This document shows, piece after piece, positions 34,935 through 46,209 of a stretch of 64,000 nt of DNA (positions are counted from its first letter, which is position 1; each line of letters starts with the position of its first letter). Source of the stretch: Telopea speciosissima (taxonomy: Eukaryota; Streptophyta; Magnoliopsida; Proteales; Proteaceae). The DNA is taken from assembly GCF_018873765.1 (NCBI RefSeq), contig NW_025317348.1:1164627-1228626 (forward strand), in the 5' to 3' direction. The position numbers and the translations under genes were made by a program. The notes beneath the pieces were generated by a model. That model had not been told where the DNA came from, did not search any database, and was given only the letters and a program-made list of their open reading frames with translations.

Positions 34935-35370
34935 GAAAGCTTCAACTCAATCTTCTCTTTCTTTTAGTCCGGGAGGAAAAAGACTCAAATCCATGCAACC
35001 ATCGCCTTTCTTCCTATCGTTGTATCGTGGGAAATTTGGCTCGAGAAAAACAAAAGAAGGTTTGAAGATTCTTTCTCTAGTTCTGAGCATATCAAAAATA
35101 AAGTGGTGAATTGGCTGAGAGACTTAACTTTTCTATTAAATGTTAACTCCCCGGGTTCATACATGGATTCCTTATCCCTAAAGTAGCTTAATATTGATCC
35201 TATCTGTGTTCGTTCTAAGAAGTCTCACAAAAAGTATTACCCCTCCTATGTTGAGTAATGGGCTGGTGAGTTCAAACTTCACGTTGATGGGGCGTCGAGA
35301 GGAAATCCTGGTCTTAGCGAAGGAGCAGGCTACCGGGTGAACCAATAAGGGCTCGGGTCTTAAGGAACTC
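34935..35370 (+). mobile_element. LINE (non-LTR retrotransposon) fragment, end of ORF2 with RNase H
   Basis: Plus-strand reading gives a segment like IVVSWEIWLEKNKRRFED and KNKVVNWLRDL (about 35010-35125), typical of the zinc-binding region after reverse transcriptase in plant L1-type LINEs. After a frame change comes FKLHVDGASRGNPG (35270-35315), the start of the RNase H domain that plant L1 elements carry at the ORF2 end, with its first catalytic Asp. The reading ends in a stop near 35350. It is truncated at both ends with no tail visible, and is a nuclear-derived insert. Confidence 0.75.
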
Positions 35371-35904
35371 TTTTCAGGAGGCACTATAGAAGCCTATAGA
35401 GGTCCGAGAGGTAGTTCTCCGCTTTCCCATCTTTTATTTCAAAATATTTTTTTGAATGGCAAGACAAAGGCCTTTTCAAATTCCTTGATTCGCCTATGGA
35501 GTAAGGAGGCAGAAGATAAAAAATTTTTCCATTTATCCGCGATCTAGGCATAGGTAGCAATCCATTCTATAATTATTTTCATTGTCTCTTGTGGGATCGT
35601 TTTCCCACAAACAAAGGAATTGTACAGTACGAAATAGCATAAAAACAGACTCATTAAAAAAAAATTTATAAATATAAAAATATATTTATATATATAAAGA
35701 AAGGTATACCTTTCTCAATCATATCTTTTACAGTTTTTCACAAGAACAAAATTTTGATCTTTATCCCGGAGCCTCGAAGGAAAGCTCTTTCTTTGATGAA
35801 AAACTTTCTTTTTTTATAGGTCGAATTGATTGGTTGTACCTATCCAATAATCTAATATGAATGACTCGCTATTCACTCAGTTTCCGGGTCATAATAATTC
35901 TGTA

Positions 35905-35991
35905 GGGGAGATGGCCGAGTGGTTCAAGGCGTAGCATTGGAACTGCTATGTAGGCTTTTGTTTACCGAGGGTTCGAATCCCTCTCTTTCCG
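35905..35991 (+). tRNA. trnS-GGA: tRNA-Ser(GGA), plastid-derived
   Basis: The 87-nt class II tRNA begins GGGGAGATGGCCGAGTGG, has anticodon loop TTGGAAC (GGA), a long variable arm and T arm GAGGG-TTCGAAT-CCCTC. It matches plastid trnS-GGA, with the third base changed from A to G in the acceptor. Plastid-derived trnS-GGA is used by many angiosperm mitochondria for UCC and UCU serine codons. It is intact here, so it may function. Confidence 0.93.
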
Positions 35992-36296
35992 CGCCTTCAC
36001 CTAATTCACCAATGTTACTGACTGAAATGTATCAAATCAAATAACAATGGATACCATTATTTCAACGGTTAGACTTCTTTGATATGGATTCTCTATTCCT
36101 AATTGCCGTGGTACGGAAAATACGGGAAAGAGTGGACAAGGAATGAAAATTCCCCTGTCGATTCATGACACATGAATCGGATAAAAATCCTGGGTAAACT
36201 ACTTACCTTAGGTCAATTTATTTCGGTGAAAGGAAAAGGAGGGCCAAATTTCTCGAACCCTTAATTTTTTTGTTATTTTATTTATTTTAGTTAGTT

Positions 36297-36765
36297 TTAA
36301 GTCTGACGGGAATAATATTCTACGACTAGCAATTCATTTATTTTCAAACCGACCGATTTACTATCTATTATTTTTTTGACAAATCCTTTATATTGGAATG
36401 GGTGAAGAGTAAAATGTTTTGGCAATTCCTCATGGGGGGATGAATCAACATAATTTTGAATCAGAGCTTTGGATTTTTGTTCATTCTTCGCCGTAATAAT
36501 ATCGCGGGGTTTGCAGCGATAACTTGGTATATCTACTATACGGCCATTAACTAAAATATGTCTATGGTTAACTAATTGGCGGGCTCCAGAGATAGTCGAA
36601 GCCATACCCAATCGAAAAAGGGGATGTTATCCAAACGCATTTCAAGTAGTTGTAGTAAAACCCGACCCGTTGACCCTTTGGCTTTTCCGGCAATACGAAC
36701 ATATTTAAGTAATTGTCGTTCTGTAATACCATAATGAAACCGCAATTTTTGTTTTTCTTCTTATT
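36297..36765 (-). pseudogene. rps4: Plastid rps4 pseudogene (carboxyl two thirds)
   Basis: The minus frame 36297-36611 reads the S4 domain, with [20 protein letters not shown] and an end [17 protein letters not shown]. Upstream, in another frame, comes [20 protein letters not shown], followed by the [12 protein letters not shown] region. A two-base insertion near 36620 separates the parts. About 50 codons are missing at the amino end. This plastid S4 is unrelated in origin to the native mitochondrial rps4 at 12761. Confidence 0.9.
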
Positions 36766-37396
36766 GATAGTCCCACCCTTTCTTTGAACCTTGTCAATGA
36801 TCGAACTTAAAGATATGAACTGAGTGCCATTTGATGAGTCACTGAGAACAAGGGAGAGGGATATGGAAAGGATGAAGTAATGAAAGAGGAAGTCATTGCT
36901 AGTAGTAACGACTTATAATGGGGGAATAAAAAAAAGCTAACCGCCACCGAAAAAGGTCAAAACGATATGGAGAGGCTTCCGGGGCGATTGAGTGAAGGAA
37001 GCGATGTGCCGACAATGATGTGATGTGGGGTCAAAGCATGATAGGTGCTCTTTTTTGGGGAAGAGGGACGGTTCAGACTACCAACTAGTGGTTCGAATGG
37101 AAGACTTAAGAAAGTCAGGCTTGAGAGACTTTCAACATCAGAGGAGGCTGGGGTCAAAGGGATCTATCCCGATTCTTGAACAAGAACACATGCAGCTCCT
37201 TCTCTGCAACAATTGGCACTCTTTTAAATGTGCACTATGAAAAACAAGTCGGATGGTTCCTGCTGCACGAGATTCGGTGGAAGTAGGGATTTAAGCACAA
37301 TTGTGATCCTTTCTTTTTTTTTGTATAGGGGCGTAGCGAGAGAGAGAGATAGATAAACTATACAGCTAGGGGGAGAAGACAGCTTGGGGGAGAGAG
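36766..37396. other. Spacer, no gene recognised
   Basis: Short open frames overlap on both strands without motif. Confidence 0.45.
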
Positions 37397-37424
37397 GGTT
37401 CAATACCCGATTTGAGAACCTGGT
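37397..37424. repeat. 28-bp dispersed repeat, copy 2
   Basis: Identical to 24758-24785, same orientation, 12.6 kb apart. It opens quasi-coding tract 2. Confidence 0.9.
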
Positions 37425-38815
37425 AACCTAGCATCCTCACCCATTGAACCATAGTACGACGCTTCCCTTCGCTCGCGTCCGAACTCGTTGGATCGATATC
37501 CAGTTCCACCAGCGGCAGAGACAGTTGGATAGGTACCCCCAGCAGTTGCTTCAGCTGCTTACCTTGAACCAATTGGAAGAGCACAACAGATATTTTAGGT
37601 ATAGACTAAGGCAGATCAAATTGGATTTAACCGGACCGGCCAGCATATGAGTAAGCATCAGTAGTTTCAGTTGATGACCCTGAGGCGAGGCTCTGCTAAG
37701 ACAAGCTCTTAACAGACCCTTACCGATCCGTAACTAGTTGATTGGAAGCTGTTGGTAATGACTCTGTCGCTAGTGATGGTGCAGTTTTCACCCCTGCTAA
37801 GAGGTAAACAGGAGGGCCGGGGGGATTAAATATGGATATGGTGGCGGAGATGCTGCTTTCTTCACCGCTGTTCCGGCATAAGCTGATGTTCCCACAATTG
37901 GTACTGCTTTCTCCTTCCCCCCGGAAAAGCAATTAAATAACCTTTTCAAGCTATCAAACCGAAGTAGAGGCGTATAGATACCGATATGCAACTGGAATAC
38001 CTTAAATGGGGTATCAATATGGGCAAGGTGCTTCTTTTTCGACTCGGTGGACCAAATCTCTCACCGGAGATGGTTCAACTACAACCCGGTCGTTCTGGGT
38101 CATCAAGGGTAGTTTCAACGCCATTTTCAATTGGTGGGACGAGATCAACATCTGTGATTGGCTCTGCTCCCCGATTTGGATCTGCTGTTGGAACCAAGTG
38201 AATCGCTTTTTTGGTTTAAATGCTGCTAGCCCCAATGCTGCTCGCTTTTATTCCGGTGGATCAATGGGTTGCCGCACCGGCCTCAGATCTCGACCCGGGT
38301 GAGAAACTGCCAACTATGTATGCCTTTGTGGGTGATGCTCATGATCCTACAGCTCGTATAGTATAGAAAGAGTGTCAATAGCAGAGGCTGGTAGCATAAA
38401 GGTCCAACCAATGAATGCTCTTTTTTTTTCCTCTTCTCCATAGGGGAATCGATGAGAGATGCGAACAAAGGCTGCGTAGGCACGAGTATCAAAGCTTCAG
38501 TCCCAGCGTAAACGCCCCTTATGGTTTCGATACTAGTACCAGCAGCTTTCCCACCACCACCTCGCCCAAAATCTATTCCGGTGCCAGTCGAAGAACCACC
38601 GGGCCGATTATTGACCCAGTGACCAGGGTAGAGCTAGTTGGAGAGACATTACCTAGCCTTTGTTTTTTCCGCATCAGTGGTTGTCCCGCCACCGGAAGCA
38701 GAGGAAGCTAACCGAGTTGACTAAGAATCAGTCGTTTACCTCGACTTTGAACCATTAAATATTCCTGTCTACCCCTATGAGGTAAAGCCAGGAGCAGTAA
38801 GTTCACCCCAAAAAA
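37425..38815. other. Quasi-coding Ala/Val/Pro-rich tract 2
   Basis: No known gene. Motifs such as GTTGATGACCCTGAG, GTGCCAGTCGAAGAACC and GTTGCTTCAGCTGC recall tract 1 (9100-10500). Translations on both strands give long Ser/Pro/Thr/Val-rich stretches with few stops but no family match. The tract is flanked on the right by a repeat module at 38820. Confidence 0.4.
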
Positions 38816-38819
38816 AGCT

Positions 38820-38870
38820 GAAAAACGGATGCGCGCGCTAGCCGTTGCTTGTTAGGGGCGAGCAACTGGC
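38820..38870. repeat. Modular GC-rich repeat cluster 10 (short)
   Basis: Contains GCTGAAAAACGGATGCGCGC and GCGCTAGCCGTTGCTTGTTA, matching modules of clusters 2, 6 and 8. A further single GAGCTGATCTACGAGCACCC lies at 39609. Confidence 0.7.
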
Positions 38871-38977
38871 CTTCCTTCGGGTGTGGTTTTGAGGCCAGAG
38901 AGCAGATGCATTGGCAAAAGTACGTGTAGAAGCTGAAACTGCTTATCCGGGTGCGGCTTTCTAGCCTGATGGCTATT

Positions 38978-39529
38978 TCAGGTTAGGATTGTAAATCTAT
39001 CTAAATAACTTTTTACTTCTAATTTATCACACGGTATCTCCGCTACTAAAAGTTCCGGTATAGCGGCGTGTCGCCTCAGGTATAGCAAGACAGGGCATAT
39101 TACAAAAAGGTCTGAAAATGGTTGCACACCTGGGTCAGAGCAGGCTGGTAGCCCAACCGCGCGAATTCCCTTGATAGTCGTTCGTAGCTTTGCTGTCATA
39201 GACGTCCGATCGCTGCCCGCCGTCCGAGAGCCTCGTTCTTGAGGCGTGGTGCGGTAGGTCTGGGCAGAAATATACTATCTTCTCTCTTTCCTTCCGTCCC
39301 TGGCCTAAGCGCTAAGTAGTGGAGCTCCGGCTACCCCGCTGCCTAGCTAATGTCGCTTCCTGAGGGTCTGATAATTTTGTATATCATAGGTCTTACATAG
39401 AACAGTTTCCTGGCATGCTGGAATACCTCCGACCTTATCCTCAGGACCTGCTTTGCGATGTATGCCGCGAACCCCTGGCAAACGAGGCCCTTGTTCTGAA
39501 AGGAACCTGTCTAAAGACCCCGTAAGCAC
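38978..39529 (-). other. Two unassigned minus-strand open frames
   Basis: Frames at 38978-39199 (73 codons, containing IRAVGLPACSDPGVQP) and 39347-39529 (60 codons, containing LDRFLSEQGPRLPGVRGI) are consecutive on one strand and look protein-like in composition. I do not recognise them. Confidence 0.3.
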
Positions 39530-39639
39530 AGCGGAACCCGAGATCAGCAGTTAGCGTCTCGACGGAGAGATGCTCTCTGGCAAGTAGGGAGCCGAGCCTC
39601 CCGGGTGTTCGAGCTGATCTACGAGCACCCTTGCGTCTC

Positions 39640-42600
39640 TCTCACATTATAGCTTGGTTACGAACCGACTCTGAAGCCAGCCAACTCGGAACAATACATC
39701 TTGAGCAGTAACGACATTTATACTTCTGGGCCAGTTATGACAGTGGTTCCTCTTGTCATTCTATCCAACCTGTCACCAAGCTAACAAACTTTCTATGCCC
39801 ATGGGAACAACCTCAACCAGCTGGCTTCTGGGTGAAGCTCCCCAATCATTGCCTTCTTGTCTTTGAGAGCCGGAGGAGGGGTATTCATGTTAGTGTTAGT
39901 TAAGTGCCCGCGTCCTCTGTTTTATTGCTGGAAGTGTAGTTCCCAACGCACGCCTAAAGACGTATAAGCAAGCCAGTCACCGGCAATAAAGACGACTTAT
40001 CCAGAAATGCTACTCAAACGTGCAATGATCAATGGGACAAGGACCGTTCTACAGGAAATTCATCACTTCTAAGCTCTTCAGTGCCTTCTTGTGGATGCGC
40101 GGCAGCTACCATTGTCAATAAGCCTTTACACATCTCCAGGAGACGACATGCGTTCACTGATTACTATACGATGTCATTCAACGCGCTCAACTTCGTCTTC
40201 TAGTTTCAGTTCTTTTTTTCGTGTAGGAGCGCTCTCTTCCCTCTGTCTAGGAAAGGTTAAAAAGAAAAGCCTGATTGAGGGTGTTTAGAGCTTTCTTGAT
40301 CTTGTTGAACTAAGGGTTTGACTTAGTAGGCTGAGTGCGCCCTATCGGGCGCCTTGTCTTAGGACAATTTCATTGCCTTCTTTCAAGTTAAGGCGGAAGA
40401 GCCCACCGCCCACCACCTTCACGCCCTGCCCCCGATCGAGTACTTCGCCCGGTAGGCGGCTAGGGAAAGAAAGATAGATAACAACTATCTTCTGTTACGC
40501 TATTCTGAACGCAAGGCAAGCGGACTAGCAAGCTCTTCCCAGTCCCGTTCTTTTTCTTTCTTCAATAGGGAAAGGCCCGACTTAGAGGCTATCATCCGTC
40601 AACCTTTGTCCAAGCAACTTGCTTTGATCAGAAGCTTAGTCTGGATCGAAAATACACTTCCACTTAGTTTTTTCTTGGCCTTCCGCACTCTCTAGCTGTG
40701 ATTACGACGGCAACTATCGAATCTTGGATCTGACTGGGAACCATTTCAATTTGAGAACCATGGTCCGTGAGATTACCTCATCCTAGCGCCTTGTGGAACT
40801 CCCGTTAGGGGAATAGCCCCGCCTAGAATGAGGCGACCTTCGAAGAAAGACGAGATCCAATCGAGAGCTGAGAATCCCCCCAACATCCGTATTACCAATC
40901 CTCCGAGGGGACATTTTAGGAATCGCACTTGAATCGAAAAGACTTTCGTCATCTTATTGTCACCTCTTATCCCATTGAGCCTGGAGCTCCAACCCCGGCA
41001 AACTCAGAATCTTGACTGAGCAGAATCTTGACCCTTTCTTGGAACTTGATCAGACTTCCTTGAAAGATGGGGCGCCATACCCATTTTCTTCCTATTGGCC
41101 TCTCGACCGGCGGACTGGTCCCATCCTTAGCCCGTAATCGCATTTCGAAGAATCGGGGAACTTCTTTAAAAAATCATCTTTATAGATAGACTCAATCTAC
41201 CCCAACCACCACATTCAGAATAGACCCAGCTATCCCCAACACTCCACACTGGCAGAGACCCCGGATTTGGAATCATGGCTTGAATCCAGCCTACGAGCGG
41301 GAACTCATTCTGGTGGTACTCACATGATTTGCACCGCGATAGACGCTTTCCGTCGATAGAATAGACTCAGACCGGGCTAGTCTCGAAACCATTAGCATTC
41401 CATACTTGAGGCAGGCAAGAGCAACCAGCAGGATCGTCTTTCTCTTTCGATAGAGTTGCTGTAGACGAGAGCTTCAACTAATGGCATATATAAAGGTGTC
41501 TGGTAATGGCATCTGGTAATGGCATATAGAAAGGTGTCTTCTTTGCCGCTCTTAAGTGAGAGGTCGGATTAATTTAGTCTCCCCGGGCCGAAAATCACTA
41601 AAGTCCGTTTTCTTACGGGAATCGAGATATTTCATTGAAAAATTTAGTAAACCCGGGCCACAAATCAGTTGAATTACTTAATTGAAGCAAGCAATTAGGC
41701 CTCCCTTTCCTGTAAGCAACAGTCTCTCCCTACTTGTTCTCTTCAACTTCGTAATGGATCTGATACCGACTTCGTCTCCTAGTAGGCACGGATCCTCGCC
41801 TTCTCAATTACGCTCACTTGAAGATAACAAAAGAGATACTGATCTAAAATACGCAATAGAAGTGGGGTAGACTTGCTTCATTGCGTATGCTCGCGAGATG
41901 GATTCGAACCAACAAGACCACTGAAGGCCCTACTTCCCAAAAAAGTAGCATCGCGAGTCCCTAGTCAAGCTACCAGCGGGGGATCGGCTCGCAGGCTTCA
42001 CTTACCTCTCAGAGCCCCCGAGAAAGGCTTTCAAAAAAGATCTGTCTATCCAGAAGTCATTTGACCCAAACGTCCGAATAATGTGCCAGGATGAGTGCTG
42101 ATCTTCTAAGATGAGTTCCGCGGAGTAAGAAAGATCATGATCCCAAAAAGAGTAAGGCGGTTCCCAGGCGAGGGGGAGTCCAGAGCCCTGTACCTGCTAT
42201 GGCTTTCAGAAGGGAATCCTTTTGGTGACTTTAAGGTCGAACGAAAGCAAAGATTCGGGAAAGAACGTCCGGGAGTCTGAAAAGAAGGTGGAACAGAGGA
42301 GCGCGAAGAAGGCCTGGGAAGCTTTTTGCATCAAGGACCACACGCGGAGCATCCATGAAGAGAAAGATTCAGCCGTGCTCCTACAGGCCGTCATCCTTAA
42401 AGCGAAAGGGACTTTTGGGGGGCTTAAACCATGTCTCCCGAGAGAACTCAGTACATATGGCACGAGAAGGACTTTTATGATATGACACAGGTCGAGGTCG
42501 AAATGGGGTGTATGTATTTCCCTCCTCACCGTCTATGTATTGCCCTCCTCACCGTAAGCTGCCTTGTCCCCCCTCAACTATAAAAAAGATAAACATACCA

Positions 42601-43559
42601 TGGACTCTGGCCGGCTGGCCTTCGTCCCCGCGCAATTCAGCTCTGCTGTAGCGGTAAGGAACCACCACGTCATTCTGGCTCTGAGGCGGAATTGGCATCG
42701 TGCTGCCAGAGGAAAGCGAATGTACGAGAGTAGCTTCCAACCCCTGCTTAGAAAGCGAAAGGAAAGGAAAGAGAAGGGCATATAGAGGAAGGGAATGAGA
42801 TGAAAGTACGGAAATACGGACATGAGCCCGCACAAACAAGCTCTCAGGCAGAATTGGAAATAGGCCCACCCTTGAAAACGAACTGTTCGGAAGAACAGAT
42901 AGAAGAAAGCCGATCAACAGGAGCTCGTATAGAGCCCGACCTCTGGTCGCCTCGCTTAGTCTTTGAATAGAGCCGCAAACCAGATGTTGCTGTGCCGGAA
43001 TGATCCTGCCGTGCCGCTATTACCCTCCACGAAGAGAGTAGATGTGAATGAAAACCGAAAGAAAGGTAATGGGATACTCCATCGCTACAGATTACCGACG
43101 CCTGCCAAAGGACGAATGGACTGAAGCTCCACCCCTACATACCTCAGAAACGTCTGAATGAAGCCTCTACGCCAGCTTTGCTGCCGGGCCCTGATTGCCG
43201 ACAAAAGATCCAGAGAAAAAGGATAAAGCTACGGGAATGCAAATTATCTATCAGGCGGTACGGGAACCATGTTATCCAACAGATTAAAGGCATCATAGAG
43301 GTTGACGGAGTCTAAGCAACTTCTCCGCTACCATATCGCCCAACATCCCTTATAGTTCCGAATCGGGATCGAAGAGCAAAGGCGGGTGCAGTTGATTTTG
43401 AACCAATTGATCCACCCCCCCTTTTCGTAATAATTAAGGGCCGAGAGCTGGGGTGAGGGTAGTAGAGTCAAAGCCCGCCGCGGCATCCTTTCCGTTTCGA
43501 TAGCCAGGATCAGATCCTGCATTGCCAGTTCTATTGGTATAGATGAGGATATCCATCCC
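39640..43559. other. Gene-poor region of 3.9 kb
   Basis: Only a tRNA-like hairpin (41890-41957) and unassigned frames are seen, for example plus 42222-42485 (87 codons, Lys/Glu-rich) and minus 42206-42529. The segment 40500-41480 shows nothing I can name. Confidence 0.45.
41890..41957 (-). other. tRNA-like element (possible t-element)
   Basis: On the minus strand, CTCGCGA and TCGCGAG ends pair over 7 bp. CTACTT-TTTTGGG-AAGTAG forms an anticodon-like arm, and GTTGG-TTCGAAT-CCATC a T-like arm with one mismatch. There is no D arm. It is therefore more likely a t-element that guides RNase P or Z cleavage, or a decayed tRNA, than a working tRNA. Confidence 0.35.
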
Positions 43560-44350
43560 TTTCTATTTCTGTGGATAGGGCGTTCAAGAAACTATCCCTT
43601 TCCATGATGGGCTTAGCCTTTGAATAAACGTCTAGTCGGTGACGATGGTATACACCTCCTCGGGTTGTGTTAGCCTCTAAACATAGACGGGTAAGTAAGT
43701 AACTATCCCTTGATCTAGATGAGCCCTTGTATAGAGGAGCGTTTGTATTTGTCTAGATGAGCCTTTCTATGGAGTAGCCTTTCCATGGGTTCCTATTCAA
43801 TATCCATGCTTTTGAATATCTGTATCTTGGGCTCCAGATTAGCCTATCTATCCCTCTCTATACCTATGGCCTTTCTCTAGATCAGCCTATCTATCGAATA
43901 TGGATGTCTTTCCATAGAGGAACGTATCTATTGCCTTTCTATAGAGGAGCGTATCTATTCGAATCTATTGGATAGGGCGTTCAAGAAAGTATCCCTCTGT
44001 ATAGAGGCTCAATTGGAGAGAAAAGCTTTTCTGGGTTTTGACGCGTAATAGGCATTCCTGGAGAGAGGGGTTCTGACGTGTGACATGAATCCCCCGAGAA
44101 GGGAGAATGAGTGGTTGGAGGTGGGGTTTGTTGATACGTATATAAGAGGATCTGTCGATTGCATCCTTCGAGAGAGATGCCTCACCAAGCTGACCCTCGC
44201 ACTCCGAGCCTGGAGGGGGTTGGCCTTTTGAGAGAGTATGGCTTTCTATTCCTATTGCTGGGGATAGGGCTAGCTGGCAGCATCGAATGAAAACGAAACT
44301 CTGCCTCCTAGAGGACCCTTGCCTACTCTTTCTGGATTGGCCTTTCCAAA
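43560..44350. repeat. Degenerate CTATAGAGGAGCGTATC-type repeat tract
   Basis: Recurring units are GGATAGGGCGTTCAAGAAA (43573 and 43970), TATAGAGGAGCGT (43733, 43939) and CTAGATGAGCC or CTAGATCAGCC (43718, 43754, 43875). Variants spread further to about 45340. No gene is present. Confidence 0.65.
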
Positions 44351-46109
44351 AAGGTATCCCTTTCAAGCTGACCCTCGCCTACCAGAGCCTTGGTTCGTTT
44401 AGCCGTAGGAGCAATCTGTAGGCGGTGGTTATCCGTCGGATTCCGAGCCTTGAGGAGGTGGGCGAAGATCTGTATCATAGTGGGCTTAAAGCTTCTAATG
44501 AACCTCACAGTGGGGGATCTAGAACGGTATGGAATGTCCCCCTTCAATGGATCTGTGTAAGAAGCAGTCCCGCCTCTCTCGAATAATTCCCCCTCTAACA
44601 TTTGACCAGATGCGCTGGTAGGTTCTGTATGTTAGGCCATGGTGATATAGAAGTAATGGGCTAGTCAACAACTGATGGATAGGGGATCCCTTGAAGAATG
44701 GGCAGCTCTGTGACTAGGTGAATGGCTGTTCCTGAAGCGAATCTTACTGCCTTCATTCATTGAATAGTGGCCCGAATAGACGAACCCCCTAATCATGGTA
44801 TTATTCGATCGGATGAAGTAGGTGGAATCCCCTGGACTGGAATCCCAAGCTTCATTGCGCCTGAGATAAAAACCCGAGATCTTATTACATATAGAAGACG
44901 TTGAGGCGATGGAAAAGATGGATGTAGCATGGATCTCGGTACATGAATAGAAGGTGGACCAGTTGCTGCAACGTGTGACCACAATAAGATTGGTGGCCCA
45001 GGTTCTCCAATACGTCAATGGGAGAGAGAAGGTAGGGGGAATGTGCCTGATTGATGGAGAATGGGTCCTACGTTAATACGTTTGTAAAATATGGTTGCTT
45101 TCCCTCGATGGGATTCCCCGGCTTAAAGCTGGAATATAGTCCCCTTTGTTCCGATGCTAAGGTTGATGGCTTTCCCCCGAAGGCATCCCCCACCAAAGTA
45201 GAAGCGGGATTCGACTTCAACTTGTTGGGAGGTTGTTAACGCATAAATAATAGTGGGGTCAAGATTTCGTGTTGTCAATATGAGCGTTTGCCTATCTATA
45301 AAAGGTAGTTTGTTCTTGGAAAGCCTTTCCATGTAGATGCGGCTAACCAATAACTATGGCTGGTTAGTACTAAGTGGCAGTATTCGTTTGTGGTACGATC
45401 CCTCCCTCTGATTCGATATGGTCCTATTATTCGATCCCCTTCTATTGAGGGGACTGGTTGTAGCGCTTACTCTTCCTTTCCTGTCATAGTGGTAGCATCC
45501 CCGCCCTCCTTTTCTATTGCATCTCTTTCGATGAAGTCTTTAAGTAGTATATGAGATCCCTAATCAATTAATAGATGAGGGAGTAGGGGAGTTTAAGGGG
45601 GGTTAGGGAAGAAGGCAGGTTAATGAACTCAGTAGTAAGTGGCAGATAGAATGTTATCTTGGTTTAGGTATCGGTTCCTATCGATCTATAGATCTCTGTC
45701 TTTGGCATCTATCCGATCTTTTATTAGCAGTTGTTAGTTGCTGGTTGCGATCCATGCCTGTCTATCTGACTAAGCGTATCCTTTTTATTGGGTGGCGGTA
45801 TCTGATGTTGGGCTGTGAGCAGGTTCTGTTTCAGCTAGCCCTGGCCCCGGTAAGTAGATAAGAAAGAGGGCAACAGAGTGACGGGCCTTATCCTTTGTCT
45901 TGCTTGGTAAAGCCTGGCCCCTACTCTACTCTTTCTTATTGGTGATTGGAGGCGGACTCCTGTTCTCTCTCTCTTCCTAGGCTGATAAAGGGGATAGCCC
46001 TAATCCAACCTACCCTTTTTAAAGAAAGTAACTGAACCGTCTATCTCTGTCCCTATCGATTAGGGTGTCTACCTTTGTATCTCTATCAGCATCATTTCTT
46101 TTTATTACT
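44351..46109. other. Spacer, no gene recognised
   Basis: It continues the degenerate texture of the tract to its left and then becomes T-rich at 45640-46100. The minus frame 44665-45018 (117 codons) has no motif. Confidence 0.4.
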
Positions 46110-46113
46110 CACG

Positions 46114-46207
46114 TATAAACAACCTATTACTTATTGAGCGTAATAGGTTGTTTATTGAGCGTAAAGAGTGAATCCTAGCGTAATAGGTTGTTTATTAAGC
46201 GTAATAG
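46114..46207. repeat. Inverted and direct GTAATAGGTTGTTTAT repeats
   Basis: ATAAACAACCTATTAC at 46115-46130 pairs with GTAATAGGTTGTTTAT at 46140-46155, giving a 16-bp stem. The same motif is repeated directly at 46180-46195, each copy followed by a GAGCGTAA or AAGCGTAA tail. Confidence 0.8.
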
Positions 46208-46209
46208 GG

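Larger units (their letters stand above)
35435..36765. other. Plastid DNA insert 3 (ycf3-trnS-GGA-rps4 region)
   Basis: AT-rich plastid spacer leads into trnS-GGA on the plus strand, then the rps4 3' half on the minus strand, exactly the plastid arrangement. The insert ends inside rps4 at about 36765. Confidence 0.88.

Noticed and set aside
42458-42475. ATATGGCACGAGAAGG as a second rps3 start
   Set aside because: The similarity to the rps3 start is about a dozen bases with mismatches and the next codons differ.
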